This document shows, piece after piece, positions 42,708 to 51,521 of a stretch of DNA of 64,000 bases. The position numbers and the translations under genes were made by a program. The notes beneath the pieces were generated by a model. The model was not told the origin of the DNA and did no database searches. It saw only the letters and a program-made list of their open reading frames with translations. Origin of the DNA: Nannocystis exedens (GTDB lineage Bacteria > Myxococcota_A > Polyangia > Nannocystales > Nannocystaceae); contig NZ_NETK01000001.1 in assembly GCF_002343915.1 (NCBI RefSeq), positions 5,222,001 through 5,286,000 of the forward strand, read 5' to 3'. Every line of letters starts with the position of its first letter. Positions within the stretch are counted from its first letter, which is position 1.

Positions 42708-44039
42708 TCAGTACTTCATCCACTGCAGGCAGCAGTAGCGGGCGCCGAAGGTCGCGCCGAAGTTCTCGTCCTCGTCGAAGTTGGCGCAGTTGGTGTCGTT
42801 GACGCGGATGCCCCGGTCGTCGTCGACGCGGTCGCCCATCCAGGTGTTGAGCTGCAGCGTCATGCCGGTGGCGCAGGCGCGGCGGACTTGCTCGTACGTG
42901 CAGAGATAGGCGCCGCCATAGGCCGTGCGGCAGCGGTCGGCGCTCTGGTACCAGTTCTGATTGCCGCCGGCGGTGTCGTAGTAGAGGCACAGCAGCGAGG
43001 TAACCGTGTTGACCTGGTAGGTCGAGAAGGCCGGGAAATTCGGGCATGCCGCCACGCTCGTGGGGCCGGGGATGCCTTGCGGGCCCTGGGGGCCTTGCGG
43101 GCCCTGGGGGCCTTGCGGGCCCTGGACGCCCGGATCTCCCTGCGGGCCCTGCGGACCGGTGGGACCGATGGGACCCTGCGGGCCTTGGGGGCCCATCGGG
43201 CCGGTGGCGCCCATCGGACCTTGCGGGCCCTGGGGACCGGCAGGACCGGCGGGGCCCGGCTCGCCCATCGGCCCCTGGGGGCCGGCAGGACCGGCGGGGC
43301 CGGCGGGACCGGCCGGGCCGTCGGCGCCGGCGGGACCGGCAGGGCCTTCGGGACCGGCAGGGCCGGCGGGACCGGCGGGACCGGCCGGGCCCTCGGCGCC
43401 GGCGGGACCGGCGGGGCCTTCGGGGCCGGCAGGGCCCGCGGGACCGGCGGGACCGGCGGGGCCCTCGGGACCGGCAGGACCGGCGGGGCCCTCGGCGCCG
43501 GCAGGACCGGCGGGCCCGGGCGGGCCGGCGGGGCCGATCAAGCCGGAAGGATCGCCGACCCACTGGCCGCTCTCGTTGATGACCTGGCCGAACCCCTGAA
43601 TGTTGACACTGGTGGGGTTGATCTCGCCGCGGACGTCGCCGGCGAACATGGCATAGGGGACGCTGACGATGGCGGCGCGGGGGGTCATCTCCGGGTCGGA
43701 GCCGACGGTGATGCCGAGCCAGCGAGTGCTGCCGTCGAAGACGAGCTCGTCGAGGACGAGCTGCTCGCCGAGGCGGACCGAGAAGAAACCCTCTTCGAAG
43801 GTGACGCTGATGGTCTCGGCCCAGATCTCGTTGCCGGCGAGCTCGGCGTCGTAGATGGCGAAGGTGATGTCCTGGGTGCCGTCGACGGGGACGCCGTTGG
43901 CGTCGAAGAGGCGGCCCTGGTGGGTGACGAGGGCGGGGACGGCGAGGGCGCTGGCGCCTGCCGGGAGCAGCCACGCGGTCGCGAGGAGCGCGCCCAGCCA
44001 CCACTTCTTCCTCATCGAGTTGCGTCGCGTCGATCTCAT
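42708..44039 (-). CDS. Collagen-like secreted protein (copy A)
   Basis: ATG 44039 gives 443 residues. A signal peptide follows MRSTRRNSMRKKWWLG. An N-terminal beta domain (about 35-160; VPALVTHQGRLFDANGVPVDGTQDITFAIYD) leads to a collagen-like Gly-X-Y region (about 167-324), dominated by GPAGPAGPEG and GPQGPQGP. The C-terminal domain (about 330-443) has Cys at six or more positions (LLCLYYD, DRCRTAYGGAYLCTYEQVRRACATG, YCCLQWMKY). The layout resembles phage tail-fibre or surface-filament proteins with a trimerising stalk. Its start overlaps the stop of the lipoprotein gene by four bases (ATGA), so the pair is coupled. The N-terminal half is nearly identical at DNA level to copy B. Confidence 0.85.
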   Translation of the reverse strand: MRSTRRNSMRKKWWLGALLATAWLLPAGASALAVPALVTHQGRLFDANGVPVDGTQDITFAIYDAELAGNEIWAETISVTFEEGFFSVRLGEQLVLDELVFDGSTRWLGITVGSDPEMTPRAAIVSVPYAMFAGDVRGEINPTSVNIQGFGQVINESGQWVGDPSGLIGPAGPPGPAGPAGAEGPAGPAGPEGPAGPAGPAGPAGPEGPAGPAGAEGPAGPAGPAGPAGPEGPAGPAGADGPAGPAGPAGPAGPQGPMGEPGPAGPAGPQGPQGPMGATGPMGPQGPQGPIGPTGPQGPQGDPGVQGPQGPQGPQGPQGPQGIPGPTSVAACPNFPAFSTYQVNTVTSLLCLYYDTAGGNQNWYQSADRCRTAYGGAYLCTYEQVRRACATGMTLQLNTWMGDRVDDDRGIRVNDTNCANFDEDENFGATFGARYCCLQWMKY

Positions 44040-44500
44040 GGCGGGTTTCCGTTGGCGCCGATCAGGCCGCCTTGCAGGCGAAAGTTGTCGGAGGTGTAGA
44101 TGCCCTGGTTCTGGGTCGGTTGGCCCAGGGTGAAGACCATGCGGAAATTGGGGCTGGTGGCGACGGTGCCGCTGTTGACGGTCTGGGTGACGGAGCGACC
44201 GGCGACGGGATCGCCGGTGGTGCCGGTGTCGGTCGTCGAGGTCGACGTCGACGTGGTCGTCGAGTCGGTGTCGCCGGTGGTGGACGTCGTCGAGTCGGTG
44301 GTGGTCGGGGCGACCGTGGTGGTCGGCGGCTCGGTGGTCGATGAATCGGTGGAGGTCACCGGATGGGTGGTGGTCGGAGTGTCGGTGGTGGGCGTGGACG
44401 TCGGCGAATCGGTGGACGTCGGCGCGTCCGTCGTGGCGGTCGTGCCCTCGGTACCACTCATGGACATCGTGCCGGCGGTCGTGTCGTCGGCGCACCCGGC
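43520..44500. repeat. ~1-kb duplicated block, copy A
   Basis: This block matches 46709-47689 at a constant 3189-bp offset with only a handful of substitutions. Examples are one base at 44006 (K to R) and one changing the spacer codon GTGGACG to GGGGACG. Similarity falls sharply at the lipoprotein signal peptide and within the collagen repeats. Confidence 0.9.
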
Positions 44501-44569
44501 CGCGAGACCCGCGCTCCACACCAGCCCCAATACCGCTCGACACCTGCGCGTACGCGCGGCCCGGCGCAT
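44036..44569 (-). CDS. Thr/Ser-rich lipoprotein (copy A)
   Basis: ATG 44569 gives 177 residues with a lipoprotein signal (VWSAGLAAGC). A Thr/Ser/Asp-rich spacer (about 30-120) leads to a short C-terminal domain (about 125-177; GRSVTQTVNSGTVATSPNFRMVFTLGQ, RLQGGLIGANGNPP). The paralogue at 47225-47758 is nearly identical after the signal peptide. It is coupled to the collagen-like gene and may anchor or present that protein on the outer membrane; this is inference. Confidence 0.82.
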   Translation of the reverse strand: MRRAARTRRCRAVLGLVWSAGLAAGCADDTTAGTMSMSGTEGTTATTDAPTSTDSPTSTPTTDTPTTTHPVTSTDSSTTEPPTTTVAPTTTDSTTSTTGDTDSTTTSTSTSTTDTGTTGDPVAGRSVTQTVNSGTVATSPNFRMVFTLGQPTQNQGIYTSDNFRLQGGLIGANGNPP

Positions 44570-44868
44570 GCCCCCACCCCCGTCCAGAGCCCAGCCGCGT
44601 CGGACGACGCGACGATTCGTGGACGCTATCACGAATGTCTACAGGCCAACAAGACCGCAGTTTCGCGCGTACGGGTGCGTCGGCGGCTTCACGGCGGCGA
44701 TCGTGCGCTGTCCCCGGGGACAGCTCGATCGTGAGCGGTCGACGCTCGACGGCTGGACCGCCCGACGGATCGAGGCGCTGCGGCGAATGACCCGAAGTCG
44801 GCTGGCTCTGCGGAGGCGGACGAGCGGCGTCGGCGTGCGAGAGCTGTCCTTGCGGACAGGAGCACCTT
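44570..44868. other. Intergenic with two CTGTCC hairpins
   Basis: The perfect palindrome GCTGTCCCCGGGGACAGC is at 44707-44724 and CTGTCC-ttgc-GGACAG at 44844-44859. The latter lies 10 bp after the stop of the next minus-strand gene. No gene is supported. Confidence 0.65.
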
Positions 44869-45489
44869 TCACCGCGGGGCGAGCACGCCGCGGACTCGGA
44901 GCTCGACGCCGGGGGGTGGGATCGACATGGCGAACGGTTGCGACTGGAGGCACTCGCGGACGGCGGTGTCGTTGCCGTGGTCGGCGAACTCGCGCGCCAG
45001 CAGCTTGCCGTCGGCGCCGAAGGTGGCCTGGACGAAGATGTTGCTCGCGTCCTTGCCGCCGCAGGCGCGCAGGAGCGAGTTGCGCCGGTCGTCGAGGACC
45101 TTCTGCAGCTCGGCGGTGGCGGCGGCGCGGGCGGACTCGAGCGTGGCCTGGGCGTTCGCGTCGACCTCGACCCGCGGGCCGGGGTCGGCGAGCCAGGCCC
45201 GACGCTCGGCGGTCAACATGTCCTCGGGGACAGGCTCGATCGGCGGCGGGGACGGGGCCACGTGGTCGGGGCGCGGGTCGAAGTCGTCGAAGGACCGGCC
45301 GGCCGGGTCGGCGTCGGCCGCCTGCACGCCGAGGGCGACGACGGGCTCGGGCGCGGGGACGGGCGGCGGCGCGGGCCCGTCGCCGGGGGACAGCGCGTAC
45401 CAGCTGCCGAGCAGGAGCACGGCGCTGCCGCCGAGGTAGCCGGCGATCCGCCGGCCGCTGCGCGCGACGATGTCTGAACTTCGGGACAT
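44869..45489 (-). CDS. Single-span protein with AgmX/TonB-like C-terminal domain
   Basis: This 206-residue protein has a membrane helix (about 17-32; YLGGSAVLLLGSWYAL), a Pro-rich periplasmic spacer (about 35-90) and a helical region. A C-terminal domain (about 135-206) has RACGGKDASNIFVQATFGADGKLLAREF and VRECLQSQPFAMSIPPPGVELRV. The Cys pair and closing strands resemble the AgmX/PglI-type C-terminal domain of myxobacterial gliding proteins; this comparison is by eye. It lies between the two collagen-like copies but is unrelated to them. A CTGTCC-type hairpin is embedded in the frame at about 45213-45234. Confidence 0.65.
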   Translation of the reverse strand: MSRSSDIVARSGRRIAGYLGGSAVLLLGSWYALSPGDGPAPPPVPAPEPVVALGVQAADADPAGRSFDDFDPRPDHVAPSPPPIEPVPEDMLTAERRAWLADPGPRVEVDANAQATLESARAAATAELQKVLDDRRNSLLRACGGKDASNIFVQATFGADGKLLAREFADHGNDTAVRECLQSQPFAMSIPPPGVELRVRGVLAPR

Positions 45490-45537
45490 ATGATCATTGT
45501 CGCCGCCCCGGCCGCGGGGTCGGGGCGGGCGCGAGGC

Positions 45538-47228
45538 TCAGTACTTCGGCCATTCGGAGCAGCAGTACTTGCCGGTCTTGCCGGCGCCGACCCCGTCCTG
45601 GCCGTCGAAGTTGCTGCAATCGTTGCTGTTGATGAACAGCGCGTCGTCGTCGTCGATCCGGTCGGCGATCCACGAATTGGCGATCGGCGTGAAGCCGCCG
45701 GCGATGCAGGCGCGACGGATCTCCTCGTGGCGGCACAGGTGCGCCCCGCCGTAGAAGGTGTAACAGTCGCTCGCCGACAGGTTCCAGTTGGTGCCGAAGT
45801 TCTCGTGGTACACGCAGAGCAGCGAGCGCGCGGTGTTCACCGACGCGAGCTGATCGGCGAAGTTGACCACGGGGCAGGCGGGCACGCTGGTCGGGCCGGG
45901 AACGCCCTGCGGACCTTGCGGGCCCTGGGGACCCTGGGGGCCCTGCGGGCCGGTGGCGCCCTGCGGGCCCTGGGGCCTGCCGGGCCGGCGGGACCGACCG
46001 GGCCGGCGGGACCGGCGGGGCCCATCGGTCCGACGGCGCCCTGCGGTCCCGGAGGACCGGCGGGACCCTGGGCTCCGGCCGGGCCTGTGGGGCCCTGCGG
46101 GCCGGCAGGACCGGCGGGACCGGCGGGGCCGGGATCGCCTTGCACGCCTTGCGGGCCGGCGGGCCCGGCAGGGCCTTCAGGACCGGCAGGGCCGGCGGGA
46201 CCGGGCTCGCCCTGGACGCCCTGCGGGCCGGCGGGACCGGGTTCGCCCTGGGGGCCCTGTGGGCCGGCGGGGCCGGGCTCGCCTTGCGGGCCCTGGGCGC
46301 CGGCAGGGCCGGGCTCGCCCTGCGGGCCCTGGGGACCGGCGGGGCCGACCTCGCCTTGCGGGCCCTGGGGACCGGCGGGGCCGATCTCGCCCTGGGGACC
46401 CTGGGGACCGGCGGGGCCGATCTCGCCCTGGGGGCCTTGCGGGCCCTGGGGGCCTTCGGGGCCGGCGGGTCCTGCGGGGCCGGCCGGGCCGGCGGGACCG
46501 GCCGGGCCGTCGGCGCCGGCGGGACCGGCGGGGCCTTCGGGGCCGGCAGGGCCGGCGGGACCCGCAGGGCCGGCCGGGCCGTCGGCGCCGGCGGGACCGG
46601 CGGGACCTTCGGGGCCGGCAGGGCCCGCGGGACCGGCGGGACCGGCGGGGCCTTCGGGACCGGCAGGACCGGCGGGGCCCTCGGCGCCGGCAGGACCGGC
46701 GGGCCCGGGCGGGCCGGCGGGGCCGATCAATCCGGAAGGATCGCCGACCCACTGGCCGCTCTCGTTGATGACCTGGCCGAACCCCTGAATGTTGACACTG
46801 GTGGGGTTGATCTCGCCGCGGACGTCGCCGGCGAACATGGCATAGGGGACGCTGACGATGGCGGCGCGGGGGGTCATCTCCGGGTCGGAGCCGACGGTGA
46901 TGCCGAGCCAGCGAGTGCTGCCGTCGAAGACGAGCTCGTCGAGGACGAGCTGCTCGCCGAGGCGGACCGAGAAGAAACCCTCTTCGAAGGTGACGCTGAT
47001 GGTCTCGGCCCAGATCTCGTTGCCGGCGAGCTCGGCGTCGTAGATGGCGAAGGTGATGTCCTGGGTGCCGTCGACGGGGACGCCGTTGGCGTCGAAGAGG
47101 CGGCCCTGGTGGGTGACGAGGGCGGGGACGGCGAGGGCGCTGGCGCCTGCCGGGAGCAGCCACGCGGTCGCGAGGAGCGCGCCCAGCCACCACCTCTTCC
47201 TCATCGAGTTGCGTCGCGTCGATCTCAT
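45538..47228 (-). pseudogene. Collagen-like secreted protein (copy B), frameshifted
   Basis: ATG 47228 opens the same signal peptide and N-terminal beta domain as copy A. A longer Gly-X-Y region runs from about 46735 down to 45890 (GPQGEIGPAGPQGPQGE and GPAGPAGPEG units). At about 45972-45975 one base is missing relative to the collagen frame (four C where five restore it). The reading frame changes to an Arg/Pro-rich sequence. The intact C-terminal domain continues in the -1 frame from about 45885 to the stop at 45538 (FADQLASVNTARSLLCVYH, YCCSEWPKY). This end differs from copy A but keeps the Cys pattern. It is either a sequencing error in a GC-rich repeat or a recently inactivated gene. 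Confidence 0.72.
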
Positions 47229-47689
47229 GGCGGGTTCCCGTTGGCGCCGATCAGGCCGCCTTGCAGGCGAAAGTTGTCGGAGGTGTAGATGCCCTGGTTC
47301 TGGGTCGGTTGGCCCAGGGTGAAGACCATGCGGAAATTGGGGCTGGTGGCGACGGTGCCGCTGTTGACGGTCTGGGTGACGGAGCGACCGGCGACGGGAT
47401 CGCCGGTGGTGCCGGTGTCGGTGGTCGAGGTCGACGTCGACGTGGTCGTCGAATCGGTGTCGCCGGTGGTGGACGTCGTCGAGTCGGTGGTGGTCGGGGC
47501 GACCGTGGTGGTCGGCGGCTCGGTGGTCGATGAATCGGTGGAGGTCACCGGATGGGTGGTGGTCGGAGTGTCGGTGGTGGGCGGGGACGTCGGCGAATCG
47601 GTGGACGTCGGCGCGTCCGTCGTGGCAGTCGTGCCCTCGGTACCACTCATGGACATCGTGCCGGCGGTCGTGTCGTCGGCGCATCCAGC
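46709..47689. repeat. ~1-kb duplicated block, copy B
   Basis: Partner of 43520-44500 at 3189-bp offset. It covers most of the lipoprotein gene, the coupling overlap, the signal peptide and N-terminal domain of the collagen-like protein. Confidence 0.9.
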
Positions 47690-47758
47690 CGCGAGCGTCG
47701 CGGCGCATACCAGCCCCAATACAGCCCCATACCGGCGCGTACGCGCGGTTCGGTGCAT
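47225..47758 (-). CDS. Thr/Ser-rich lipoprotein (copy B)
   Basis: ATG 47758 gives 177 residues. The signal peptide (MHRTARTRRYGAVLGLVCAATLAAGC) differs from copy A, but from the lipobox to the end the protein is almost identical (CADDTTAGTMSMSGTEGTT, GGLIGANGNPP). It overlaps the start of the collagen-like copy B by four bases. Equal spacing (3189 bp) between all corresponding points of the two copies shows duplication without indels. Confidence 0.82.
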   Translation of the reverse strand: MHRTARTRRYGAVLGLVCAATLAAGCADDTTAGTMSMSGTEGTTATTDAPTSTDSPTSPPTTDTPTTTHPVTSTDSSTTEPPTTTVAPTTTDSTTSTTGDTDSTTTSTSTSTTDTGTTGDPVAGRSVTQTVNSGTVATSPNFRMVFTLGQPTQNQGIYTSDNFRLQGGLIGANGNPP

Positions 47759-48131
47759 GCTCACCCCCAAGTCGGAAGATCGACGTCTGCAACGAGAGAC
47801 GCGGCGATCGACGCGCCCCACGACGCGGCGATCGAGGCCCAAGCTATCATGATTGAGATCGCGTCGACAAGACACACTTTCGCGCGAGGCCCTGCGTCGC
47901 CGGCTTCACGGGCGACGGGCCCGGATGTCCCGAAGGACATGCCGAGGTGCGGCGACCGGGCGCGGACGTCTCATGTGATATGGCCCGAGAGACAGGCGGT
48001 GGAGCGACGGTGCGCGGATCGGGGGTCGGATCCGGCGCGGCGGGGGGCGCGCCCGCGCGCGCCGACGACGGCGATCGCCGACGTCGAGGCGGCGGAAAAT
48101 GCTATGACTGCGAGGTCGATCGAGGTCCCTG
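47759..48131. other. Divergent intergenic region
   Basis: No gene is supported between the lipoprotein copy B (minus) and the TPR lipoprotein (plus). A hairpin GGATGTCC-cgaa-GGACATGCC lies at 47923-47943 and a CGAGAGACAGGCGG element near 47988. Confidence 0.55.
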
Positions 48132-48749
48132 ATGTTGCCGTGTCTGCGCCGTGTCGTGCTCCCGCTCCTGCTCGCGTTGCCCGTGGCCTGTGACGGCTCG
48201 GCACCCGCCGCCCCGCCGGACCGGCCGAGCGCCGAGACCCCGGCTGCCGAGCCGGCCGCGTCGCCGGAGGCCGAGAAGCAGTACCGCGAGGCGCTCGAGC
48301 TCGAGGCCGCGGGGCGCCACGAGGAGGCCCGGATCGCCGTGGAGCAGGCGATCGCCGCGGGCGCGGGTCGCGACGCCAAGCTGCTCGCGGCCAAGCTGGC
48401 GATCCTCCGCGAGGACCTCGACGAGGCGACGCGCCTGCTCGAGCCGCTCGCCAGCGACGGCGGCGACGCGCTGGTCCTCTACAACCTCGGCCTCGTGGCC
48501 CAGAAGCGCGGCAAGTACAACAACGCCCGCAGCCGCTACCTGGCGGCCCTCAAGGCCGACCCGAACTACAACCCGGCCCGCTTCAACCTGGCCGTGCTCA
48601 CGTGGGAGGCCGGGGTCAAGGACGAGGCCCAGCACCACGCCCGCAAGTTCATCGACGCCGTGCCCAGCGACGACCCCAACGCCGCGAAGCTGCAGCAGAT
48701 GATGGGCGGCGTGCCGCCGGCCCCGGCGTCGCCGGGGGTGCAGCGCTGA
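48132..48749 (+). CDS. TPR-repeat lipoprotein
   Basis: This 205-residue protein has a lipoprotein signal MLPCLRRVVLPLLLALPVAC (lipobox PVAC). An Ala/Pro-rich spacer precedes TPR repeats (about 47-180), including AEKQYREALELEAAGRHEEARIAVEQA, LYNLGLVAQKRGKYNNARSRYLAALKADPNYNPARFNLAVL. TPRs mediate protein binding; the lipid anchor places it on a membrane facing the periplasm. It is convergent with the rsmB-like gene. A hairpin ACCTGTCC-ttca-GGGCAGGT lies at 48791-48810 between them. Confidence 0.85.
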   Translation: MLPCLRRVVLPLLLALPVACDGSAPAAPPDRPSAETPAAEPAASPEAEKQYREALELEAAGRHEEARIAVEQAIAAGAGRDAKLLAAKLAILREDLDEATRLLEPLASDGGDALVLYNLGLVAQKRGKYNNARSRYLAALKADPNYNPARFNLAVLTWEAGVKDEAQHHARKFIDAVPSDDPNAAKLQQMMGGVPPAPASPGVQR

Positions 48750-48790
48750 GGCGCGGGCCCGCGACGGTCGCGGCGGCGGGTGATGCGGGC

Positions 48791-48810
48791 ACCTGTCCTT
48801 CAGGGCAGGT
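48791..48810. repeat. CTGTCC hairpin between convergent genes
   Basis: ACCTGTCC-ttca-GGGCAGGT fits a 68-bp gap between stops at 48749 and 48817, again at a position suitable for a bidirectional 3' end. Confidence 0.75.
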
Positions 48811-48816
48811 CGCGGT

Positions 48817-50145
48817 TCAGGTCGGACGGAGGCGGGCCAGGTAGAAGCCGTCGGTGTGGTGGGCCTCGGGCGTCCAGGTCTCCTCGTGCTCGAGGGCGAA
48901 GGCGCCGGCGTCGCAGGCGGCGCGGACCAGGCGCGGGCCCTCCTCGGGCTCGAGGCTGCAGACGGCGTAGACCAGGCGGCCGCCGGGGCGCACGCGGGCG
49001 CGGCAGCGGTCGAGCAGGCGGCGCTGGAGGTCGGCGCAGGCGGCGATGTCGTCGAACTGCACGGTGGCGCGCAGCTCGGGGTGGCGGGCGAGGTTGCCGA
49101 GGCCGGTGCAGGGGGCGTCGAGCAGGACCGCGTCGTAGGGGCCGTCGTCGACCCCGGGCTGCGGCTCGGGGGCGGTGAGGTCGGCGACCACCGTGGTGAA
49201 GCTGAAGCCGTCGACGTCGAGCTCGCCGCGCCGGCGCAGGGCGGCGTGCTCGCCGAGGCGGTGCTCGCTGGCGTCGGCGGCGACCAGGCGGCCGCGGCGG
49301 CGCATCAGCTCGGCGAGCTGCAGCGACTTGGTGCCCATGCCGGCGCAGGCGTCGAGGACATGTTCTTCAGGACATGGCGCGAGGGCCAGGGCCGCCCGCT
49401 GCGCGCCGAGGGCCTGGACCGAGAACAGCCCGCGCTCGTGCAGCGGGTGGCGGACCAGCTCGCCGCCGCCGCGCACGCGCAGCGCCTGCGGCTGGTCGGG
49501 GAGCTGCTCGACGACCGCCTTGGGGTCGGCCTCGCGCAGGGCGGCGGCGACGGCGTCGGCTGTCGTTCGGGACAGGTCGACGCGGAGCTCGACGGCGGGC
49601 GGCTCGGCGAGGGCGCGGGCGCGGGCGAGGGCGACGTCGGGGCCGAGGGTGGCGAGCCAGCGGCCGGCCAGCCAGCGGGGGATCGACCAGCGATTGGCGA
49701 GGACGTCGAGCGGCTTGCCGGCGGCGAGGCGGGCGTCGAGGGCGGCGCCCTCGCGGTCGATGGCGGCGAGGATCGCGTGCAGCGGGCGGGCCAGGCCGCC
49801 GCTGGGGTCGAGGGCGGTGGCGAGGCCGAGGGCCTGGGGGATCGCGGCGTGCGGCGGGTGCTGCAGCTCGCGCAGCTCGAACACCGCGACGCGGGCGATC
49901 TCTCGCGCGCGGGCGCTGAGGGCCTTGGGGCGCGCGGCGGCGGCGTCGATCAGGGCGTCGAGGCGGCCGCGGTGGCGCAGCACGCCGTACACGAGGGTCG
50001 TGGTGAGGCCGCGCTCGCGCCGCTCGAGGTCCGGGTGGCGCTCGAACTGCTCGGCCAGGATCCGGTTGCTGAAGCCGCGGCGTTGCTCGATCTGCCGGAG
50101 CGTATGGACGGCGAGCGCGCGGGCGGTGATGGGGTTTCTCGGCAC
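48817..50145 (-). CDS. rsmB: 16S rRNA m5C967 methyltransferase (RsmB-like)
   Basis: This 442-residue protein has a NusB-like N-terminal RNA-binding domain (about 5-140; ARALAVHTLRQIEQRRGFSNRILAEQF) and a Rossmann methyltransferase domain. That domain has VLDACAGMGTKSLQLAE, ADASEHRL, the first catalytic Cys in DAPCTGLGNLARHPELR, and the second in YAVCSLEPEEG. RsmB methylates C967 of 16S rRNA with SAM. Length and motif order fit the family. A dispersed hairpin is embedded in frame (49355-49375; encodes CPEEHVLDA), immediately before the SAM-binding motif. The gene is convergent with the TPR gene and divergent from the cytochrome-P460-like gene. Confidence 0.92.
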   Translation of the reverse strand: MPRNPITARALAVHTLRQIEQRRGFSNRILAEQFERHPDLERRERGLTTTLVYGVLRHRGRLDALIDAAAARPKALSARAREIARVAVFELRELQHPPHAAIPQALGLATALDPSGGLARPLHAILAAIDREGAALDARLAAGKPLDVLANRWSIPRWLAGRWLATLGPDVALARARALAEPPAVELRVDLSRTTADAVAAALREADPKAVVEQLPDQPQALRVRGGGELVRHPLHERGLFSVQALGAQRAALALAPCPEEHVLDACAGMGTKSLQLAELMRRRGRLVAADASEHRLGEHAALRRRGELDVDGFSFTTVVADLTAPEPQPGVDDGPYDAVLLDAPCTGLGNLARHPELRATVQFDDIAACADLQRRLLDRCRARVRPGGRLVYAVCSLEPEEGPRLVRAACDAGAFALEHEETWTPEAHHTDGFYLARLRPT

Positions 50146-50188
50146 GGGGGCGCGGATCGTAGCCGCAAAGGGTGTTATGGTGTCGGCG

Positions 50189-50680
50189 ATGTCGACGCGC
50201 CGCCGCGCCGCGATCGCCGCCGCCGCCCTCGGGGCCCTCCCCGCGGGCTGCGAGGAGCCGCTGCAGCCGGTGTCCGAGGCGCCGACGCTCCTGGCCGAGG
50301 CCGGCGATTACACGATGTGGGCCCGGCCGAAGAACCGGGAGGAGCGCCAGCCGGTGGTCGCGCCCCACGGCGGGTTCGTCGACATCTACATCAACGACGT
50401 GGTGGTCGCCGACCTGGCGATGGTGCTGCCCGAGGGGCTGCCCGCGTGGTCCGAGGAGGCGATGGTAATCCTGGCCGGCTACGACGCGATGGAGGGCGGG
50501 TCGCTCGTCCAGGTCGCAGTGATGCAGAAGCAGGGCGGCGTGTGGGCGTGGGAGCAGTACGACGGCTCCAGCGACGAGCCCCGCTTCTCCGGCCGGCCCG
50601 ACGTGTGCGTCGGCTGCCATAGCGCCGGCGAGGATTTCATACGGTCGTTCCGCCTGCCGGACCCGCCGCCCGAGGAGTGA
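50189..50680 (+). CDS. Cytochrome P460-like c-type haem lipoprotein
   Basis: ATG 50189 (or 50177) gives 163 residues. A signal peptide (RRRAAIAAAALGALPAGC) ends at a probable lipobox Cys. The core has MVILAGYDAMEGGSLVQVAVM and a single haem-binding CVGCH near residue 145, followed by SAGEDFIRSF. The pattern matches cytochrome P460-type proteins, which bind haem c in a beta-sheet fold and oxidise hydroxylamine or act as cytochromes c'-beta. The P460 Lys crosslink cannot be assigned. It is divergent from rsmB. Confidence 0.72.
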   Translation: MSTRRRAAIAAAALGALPAGCEEPLQPVSEAPTLLAEAGDYTMWARPKNREERQPVVAPHGGFVDIYINDVVVADLAMVLPEGLPAWSEEAMVILAGYDAMEGGSLVQVAVMQKQGGVWAWEQYDGSSDEPRFSGRPDVCVGCHSAGEDFIRSFRLPDPPPEE

Positions 50681-51263
50681 CGGGGCGCGGCGCGCGTGGG
50701 CCGAGATGGCCTGCGAAGAGCCGGACCTGCTGGCGCGCGTGGGCCCGAGGAGGGAGGCGAGGTGGCGTGCGTGGTCGATGCGGCCCCTGGCGGCGAGGAG
50801 TGAGGCGTCGAGCGTGGGCCGAGATGGCCGCCGCCCGCGGAGTGAGGCGAGGTGGCGTGCGTGGTCGATGCGGCCTCTGGCGGAGAGGAGTGAAATCGCC
50901 GCCGCCCGAGGAGGGAGGCGAGGTGGCGTGCGTGGTCGATGCGGCCCCTGGCGGAGAGGAGTGAGGCGGCGCGTGTGGGCCGAGATGGCCGTCGCCCGAG
51001 GCGTGCGGCGAGGTGCGTGGCCGATGCGGCCCTCTGGCGGAGAGGGGTGAGGCGGCGGGCGTGCGCCGATGCGACCCCCGGTCGCAAAGCGGGGCGGGCG
51101 CGACGATCGTGCCTGATGCCGGACGAGGCGGGTCCGCGAGCCGCCCGGCGACGCGAGCGAGCGCGGCCGATCGGGGCAGGTGAGCGCCTTGACGTGGTCT
51201 CCCCGAGTCCGGCGAGCGGGGGATGCGAGGCGCCCGCGCTTGCCCGTGGGCGGGCGAGGGGCT
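50681..51263. other. Intergenic mosaic tandem repeats
   Basis: Two modules alternate. Module A is GAGGCGAGGTGGCGTGCGTGGTCGATGCGGCC and occurs near 50755, 50847, 50916 and, shortened, at 51009. Module B is GTGGGCCGAGATGGCC and occurs near 50696, 50813 and 50976. The order is imperfect. No gene is supported. Confidence 0.6.
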
Positions 51264-51521
51264 ATGCCCCCGGCGATGCTGCAGAACGCACTCGTCCGTG
51301 TGCCCACCGAAGATCTCAAGCGGCTGCTGGCGCTGCTCCACCGCGGAGAGCTGCAGTGCCCGCTGACGCCGGTCGAGGTGACGCGGTGCGGCTTCCAGAT
51401 CCACATGGACGCGCTGCTCGGCCACCTGCGCGGGCTCGAGGCGCCGGGGGTGCGGGCGGTGCTGACGGCGGTGCTGCACGAGCGGCAGGCGGCGCAGGAG
51501 CGGATGCCGCGGCTGGTCTGA
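51264..51521 (+). CDS. Unknown small protein
   Basis: ATG 51264 gives 85 residues: MLQNALVRVPTEDLKRLLALLHRGEL, CPLTPVEVTRCGFQIHMDAL, GHLRGLEAPGVRAVLTAVLHERQ. It is all-helical, soluble and without signal peptide. The order of helices resembles a small regulatory or scaffold module, but no family is recognised. The gene follows a repeat-rich gap and ends 4 bp before a hairpin element. Confidence 0.6.
   Translation: MPPAMLQNALVRVPTEDLKRLLALLHRGELQCPLTPVEVTRCGFQIHMDALLGHLRGLEAPGVRAVLTAVLHERQAAQERMPRLV

Noticed and set aside
43060..43599. Collagen-like Gly-Pro frame on the plus strand opposite collagen copy A (also 45490-46788 opposite copy B)
   Set aside because: GGNCCN-rich DNA reads as Gly-Pro on both strands. 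The minus-strand frames have signal peptides, N-terminal domains and C-terminal domains, so they are the genes.
50745..51055. CRISPR array
   Set aside because: Modules are of unequal length and order and include no unique spacers.
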